A stretch of 64,000 bases of DNA from Agapetus fuscipes (taxonomy: Eukaryota > Arthropoda > Insecta > Trichoptera > Glossosomatidae): positions 17,732,001 to 17,796,000 of the forward strand of contig OX637339.1 of assembly GCA_951799405.1 (NCBI GenBank), read 5' to 3'. The notes under the pieces are model-generated. The model was not told where the DNA came from. It saw nothing but the letters and a program-made list of their open reading frames with translations, and did not search any database. This document shows positions 60,421 to 64,000 of the stretch, piece by piece. How positions within the stretch are numbered: position 1 is the stretch's first letter; each line of letters begins with the position of its first letter. The position numbers were made by a program, and so were the translations under genes.

Positions 60421-60667
60421 TCCTTGACTTATAGGTTGTTATGCGGCTGACCACCCATAATAAAAAAAATTGGTTCACTTTGCCAATGTCACCCCTGTTT
60501 CAGGGAAGGACGGCAAGAGTTGCAAGGCTTATGTTCATTTGAGATTGGGTTTTTATATTGTAGGTCCACATGCGGCATGTGTTAGCGCGAAATTATACAT
60601 ATCTGCTTGTGGGAATGCATTTAATATAAATCTTAAATGATATATATCAGCTTAGATTAGATTAGAA
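60421..60667 (+). mobile_element. R repeat, reference copy
   Basis: One of the least damaged copies. Order: CCTTGACTTATAGG, GACCACCCAT, TTGGTTCACTTTGCCAATG, TCACCCCTGTTTCAGGGAAG, GCAAGAGTTGCAAGGC, TTGGGTTTTTATATTGTAGG, CACATGCGGCATGTG, GCGCGAAATTATACAT, TGTGGGAATGCATT, CTTAGATTAGATTAG. The first 65 bp hold a GGTTGGTATGAG-like stretch and GGTTCACTTTGCC at the spacing of tRNA A and B boxes, so a decayed pol III head is possible. No TIRs. The short-unit tail suits LINE-dependent copying. Confidence 0.9.
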
Positions 60668-60692
60668 GTCTATCCAGAAACAGGTTTAAACA
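60668..60692 (-). mobile_element. SINE-L 3' end
   Basis: GTCTATCCAGAAACAGGTTT. Confidence 0.5.
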
Positions 60693-60734
60693 AAATCAAT
60701 TAGTAATTCTTCGTTTTTATTTTTCAATTATAAT

Positions 60735-60925
60735 TTAATAATTTTTATTTTATTTTATTTTTTTTTTATTTTATTTTATTCAGGAAAAAAACAACAAATT
60801 TCTTCGGATAATTACAATAAATCAGTAGATTAATAAAGAATTGAAAAAATTGTCTCTACATTTTCCGTTAATAACAATAACAATAAAATTAATAATAATA
60901 ATAACAATAACAAAATCAATGAATC
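60735..60925. repeat. Microsatellites (TTTTA)n and (AAT/AAC)n
   Basis: TTTTATTTTA runs at 60735-60780 and AATAATAAC-type runs at 60868-60920. Confidence 0.85.
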
Positions 60926-61061
60926 ATCAAAAAGCAATTGATACTTTCATAATTAAAAAAATATCAACATACAGGCACACATACACACCTCAATACATCC
61001 ACACATCATGAGCACATTTAATTAACTACGTGTTTAAACAATTAAATATTAATATCATACA

Positions 61062-61165
61062 TGACTCTGGAGGAAATGAAAGAAGTATGCAAGGATAGAA
61101 AGAAATGGCGGTTGATCTGTGATGTTGGCGGCTAGGGTTTGTTAAAGTGAAATTGGTTTTATGAT
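61062..61165 (+). pseudogene. RTE-B last codons, no R
   Basis: TLEEMKEVCKDRKKWRLICD, stop, 3' UTR cut at TTTAGTTTATTAGG before R. CA-rich and A-rich spacer lies upstream. Confidence 0.85.
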
Positions 61166-61461
61166 TTAGTTTATTAGGATTTTAATTTTAATTATATTGT
61201 GTCACAATAACCGTCCACAATAACTGTGTGGCTCGAACCCGAGTTGTTTTATTATAAACACGCTTATCAGCCTTGGCCATATGGCCGATGATACACATAA
61301 TACATGGCTGGAAAGTTATGGATATTTTTAACTGTGGTTCAGTCGACAGCTCAGTTGGTAGAGTGCTTGCATTCCATGCCGAGAGCTCGAGTTTGAATCC
61401 CTTGGATAATGCCAGAACTGATTTCCCGTTTCGGTGTTTATTTCAAACCCCAAAATATAAT

Positions 61462-61799
61462 TTTGACAATTATATTAATTTTCGGATATTTAACGAACCG
61501 TTCGGTGAGAACTTACATTATTCTCTACGTTTCGTCAGCGACGTAGCCGACGTCTTCAGGAGAACATCCTATCTGTACGGCGACTGAGGATTCGTTCGAA
61601 GGTAGTCAGTGATTTGTGACAAAGTGTTTTTCAAATTCAGTTCATCCTCAGTCGCCGTACAGATAAGATGTTCTCCTGAAGACGTCGGCTACGTCGCTGA
61701 CAAAACGTAGAGAATAATGTAAGTTCTCACCGAACGGTTCGTTAAATATCCGAAAATTAATATAATTGTCAAAATGTCAAACGACCGTAATTCTAACTT
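61462..61799. mobile_element. PLE-like foldback with ~16-bp duplication
   Basis: Arms of about 130 bp (CGGATATTTAACGAACCGTT, CTGTACGGCGACTGAGGAT and inverses) surround a ~50-bp loop. CCAAAATATAAT with a few more bases flanks both sides (61445-61461, 61800-61815). Each arm holds TCCTGAAGACGTCGG...CGAAACGTAGAGAA (one has CAAAACG). The long duplication points to target-primed reverse transcription, not transposase. Confidence 0.7.
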
Positions 61800-61950
61800 A
61801 AACCCAAAATATAATACCGGCAAGGTTTACTCAGCCTTCACAAGAAATGAGTACCAGCCCTCTCGGGAGCTGGGAAACCTCCACTTCAACTGAAGTGTCT
61901 GGCGTAAGGTCAGCCCCCTTTCCTGTACAATAAATAGGTTAAACTCGCCA

Positions 61951-62385
61951 GGTACTACAATGGCGTCTGCTCTGATGAAATATCCTCACTTATACCCCCT
62001 CCTCTCGTCACAACAAGGGCAACTCGTAGAACGGCTCACATTCAACCATTTGCAGTCGATATCAAAACTACGAGAACTTGGTGTTTTCACGACTCATTCC
62101 TCTGCCAAACTGCCCGCTTATGGAATGAGTTACCGGTATCTGTGTTTCCATCCCAATTTAACCTTGCCCTTTTCAAATCCAATATCAATCGCCATTTCCT
62201 CTCAGTGTCTCAAAACAAAGCAACGCCACACACACCACAGCACTGCGCAGCTAACGGCCCTGCAACCGGACATGGACAACTGCCACATCACCAACACCTC
62301 TGCGGCACTATAACAAGTGTCATAGACCCTTAGAGTCTCTCGAATCTAGGGAGTGTCCCGCAAAGGCTTTTTTAAAAAAAAATAA
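61951..62385 (+). pseudogene. CR1-type LINE 3' end with A-rich tail
   Basis: One frame reads TARLWNELPVSVFPSQFNLA and LFKSNINRHFLS, the C-terminus of a CR1-type LINE seen in many insects; other frames overlap it. A poly(A)-rich tail is at 62372-62392. Confidence 0.75.
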
Positions 62386-62514
62386 AAAAAACATACGACT
62401 CCTTCGGGGACAACGCGGCAAGAAGTTACACTATATGTTTAGTTGCGAGCTACGTTAAATGAAACATTCTCAATTAAAAAATTAACCATTCAAGAATATA
62501 GGTGAATACATACT

Positions 62515-62622
62515 GTTATTAAATGGTTCACTCTGCCAATTTCACCCCTGTTTCAGGAAGGTCAGTAAATGTTGCTGAGTTTATTTGCATTTGAGGCTTG
62601 GAATTTAATTTGTAAGTGCACT
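62515..62622 (+). mobile_element. R fragment before the RTE ORF
   Basis: TTAAATGGTTCACTCTGCCA to TTTGTAAGTGCACTTAAAG; the RTE-like element starts within it. Confidence 0.75.
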
Positions 62623-64000
62623 TAAAGACTCAAAATATTTAATAAGTGATTCAACATTTAAAACTATCCGTGAGAATAACTTGTGCAGAGGAGTTAAAAG
62701 AAGACCAAGAGGCAGACGAGGCGGCCGCAATGACCGCAGAAACCCGGGGACAGCTGCAGACAAGGAGGGGCCCGTGGAAGCTGACAATGTCCACCGCCCG
62801 GAATCGAAGGAAGTGTCAAATGGCCTCTGCGGAGGTGTTGAAGCTGACAATTCTGTCAGGAATGGAAGTGTGTGTAAAAGGAAGTATGTGAAACAGGAAG
62901 AATGGATATTTGCAACGTGGAATGTTAGAGAATGGAATGACTGTAAAGAGAATGAAATTACTGATATTATGGAAAAGAGAAGAATACAAGTGATGTGCGT
63001 GACTGAAATAAAAATGATCGGGGATGGAGAAAAGGTATTGAAGAATGAGGAGTATTTTATTTGGAGTGGAATTAAGGATGGATATAAGAGACAAGGCGTG
63101 GGAGTAATTTTGAGCGAACGGGCTAAAATGTGTGTAAGTAATTATGAAAGAATATGTCCTAGGATTCTGTTGGTAAGAATGAGATTAGGACGTGTGAAAA
63201 TTCTAATGGTAGCGTGTTATGCTCCAGTAGAATCTGATAGCAGAGAAGAAAGAGATGAATTCTGGGAGAGTGTAAATAATGTACTAAGAATGAAAGATGA
63301 GAATGAACGAATTATCTTATTAGGAGATATGAACGGATGGATTGGTATGAAACGAGATGATTGCGGAATGGTTGTGGGTCCGAGTGGTAGAGGAAGGATG
63401 AATAATAATGGACGTAAGCTTGTCAATACATGTATAGAACACAGACTTTTTGCAACAAACACCTGGTTTAAACACCAAGACTTGCATCTCTATACATGGC
63501 AAAATAGGGCAGGCAATCGAACAATTATTGATTATATATGCGTAGATGAAAGAATGAGAGGATATGTGAGAGATGCAAGAGTGTACCGTGGAGCTGAACT
63601 CAGCACAGACCACTATTTGTTATGCGCGAGAATAATGGTAGGGGATTGTAAGAAAGGAAAGAAAAAAATATTGTTAAGAATGAAAAGAATAAAAGTGGAA
63701 AATTTGAACGATGACAATGTGCAAGATGAATATCAAAGTGAGATTGCCAAAAGATTAAATATGGATGAACTACAAAAAATGAAAGATGAAGGATGTGTGG
63801 AAAAAGTGTGGCAAATGATGAAAAAAGAACTGACCGAATCTGCTAGGATGACATGCGGAGAAACAAATGTTGGTAAGAAAAAAGGTGATGCCTGGTGGAA
63901 TGATGGAGTGAAAGAAGCAGAAGAGCAAAAGAAGGAAGCGTATATGAGATGGTTGAAAGATAAAGGTAATTTAAATTTGGAAATGATGTATAAAAGGGCA
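62609..64000 (+). CDS. RTE-like LINE ORF: APE-type endonuclease, runs off window
   Basis: An uninterrupted frame runs from the stop before 62609 to the last base. Residues 1-95 or so are basic and low-complexity (RRPRGRRGGR). From about residue 98: EEWIFATWNVREW (active-site Asn), VMCVTEIKMIG (Glu), RQGVGVILSERAK, LMVACYAPVES, IILLGDMNGWIG (Asp/Asn), TWQNRAGNRTIIDYI and ELSTDHYLLCARI (Asp-His). All catalytic positions of the APE/exonuclease III fold of RTE-type LINEs are present. The tail up to the edge (KKGDAWWNDGVKEA) is the linker before the reverse transcriptase. There is no in-frame ATG before MEKRRIQVM (about 62966), so the start is unclear, and the left boundary falls within R; the copy may be slightly 5' truncated. 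It could be the source type of the RTE-A/B fragments. Confidence 0.85.

Larger units (their letters stand above)
61330..62455 (+). mobile_element. SINE-G split by two insertions
   Basis: Head GTCGACAGCTCAGTTGGTAG with B-box-like GAGTTTGAATCCC, middle and 3' end (CTTCGGGGACAACGCGGCAA, TTACACTATATG) are one SINE-G copy. A PLE foldback (61462-61799) and a LINE end (about 61951-62385) lie inside it. Confidence 0.85.

Noticed and set aside
60421..60667. R as a Helitron (5' TC start)
   Set aside because: No CTRR end with a preceding hairpin is conserved and the 3' end is a variable ATTAG tract.
61330..61395. tRNA gene at the SINE-G head
   Set aside because: A and B boxes are present but no acceptor stem pairs and the B box is altered; it is a SINE head.

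Overview
The window is a stretch of arthropod-like, probably insect, nuclear genome in which no host gene can be recognised. It is A+T-rich. Almost everything identifiable is mobile DNA: 5'-truncated non-LTR retrotransposons, tRNA- and 5S-derived SINEs, small terminal-inverted-repeat (TIR) elements, Penelope-like foldbacks and minisatellites. The insect guess rests on RTE-type C-termini (for example the GEAYVQQW motif near 8070) and on TTAA-type and pogo-type elements. It is an inference from element style, not from a marker gene.

Families named here: R = a ~245-bp 'CTTGAC repeat' with a fixed 5' end (CCTTGACTTATAGGTTGG) and an ATTAG/ATTTAG-type tail, more than 50 copies or pieces on both strands. 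RTE-A and RTE-B = two subfamilies of an AG-rich RTE-like LINE. RTE-A ends in an ACAGTT-type tail; RTE-B runs directly into R. CR1x = CR1/Rex-like LINE ends with ATT tails. SINE-5T = 5S rRNA and/or tRNA head with a tail shared with CR1x. SINE-G = SINE with a GATAGCTCAG head. SINE-L = SINE with a Leu/Ser-tRNA-like head. U1 = unclassified 'ACAATCTGAG' repeat. PLE = Penelope-like remnants.

Layout. 1-9 kb: CR1x ends, SINE-5T, a long perfect palindrome at 3348-3512, a pogo-like element filled with later insertions (6356-7605), a PLE end interrupted by an RTE piece, and a solo LTR. 9-20 kb: TIR elements, a second LTR, a 167-bp tandem array made from R, and RTE-A copies, one holding a Harbinger-like element. 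20.3-23 kb: the most unique-looking part, with weak promoter or exon-like signals. 23-28 kb: a 382-bp TIR element, RTE mosaics and a dimeric SINE. 28-39 kb: two foldback elements built from a 15-bp minisatellite, two 5S-tRNA-LINE composite SINEs, and a CR1x end with an open frame. 39-48 kb: nested TIR elements, PLE foldbacks and a PLE GIY-YIG remnant, and four RTE-B+R composites. 48-59 kb: a CpG-rich block with four E2F-like sites, a three-level nest in R, and a CpG-rich block with YY1/ETS/CRE-like sites. 59-64 kb: a piggyBac-like element, a SINE-G split by a PLE foldback and a LINE, and at the right edge an open reading frame with an intact APE-type endonuclease that runs out of the window.

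How the parts relate. The non-autonomous families appear to depend on the LINEs: SINE-5T copies the CR1x 3' end, R is the 3' end of RTE-B, and SINE-5T and SINE-G have fused at one fixed junction. Nested insertions with target-site duplications give a relative order of activity.
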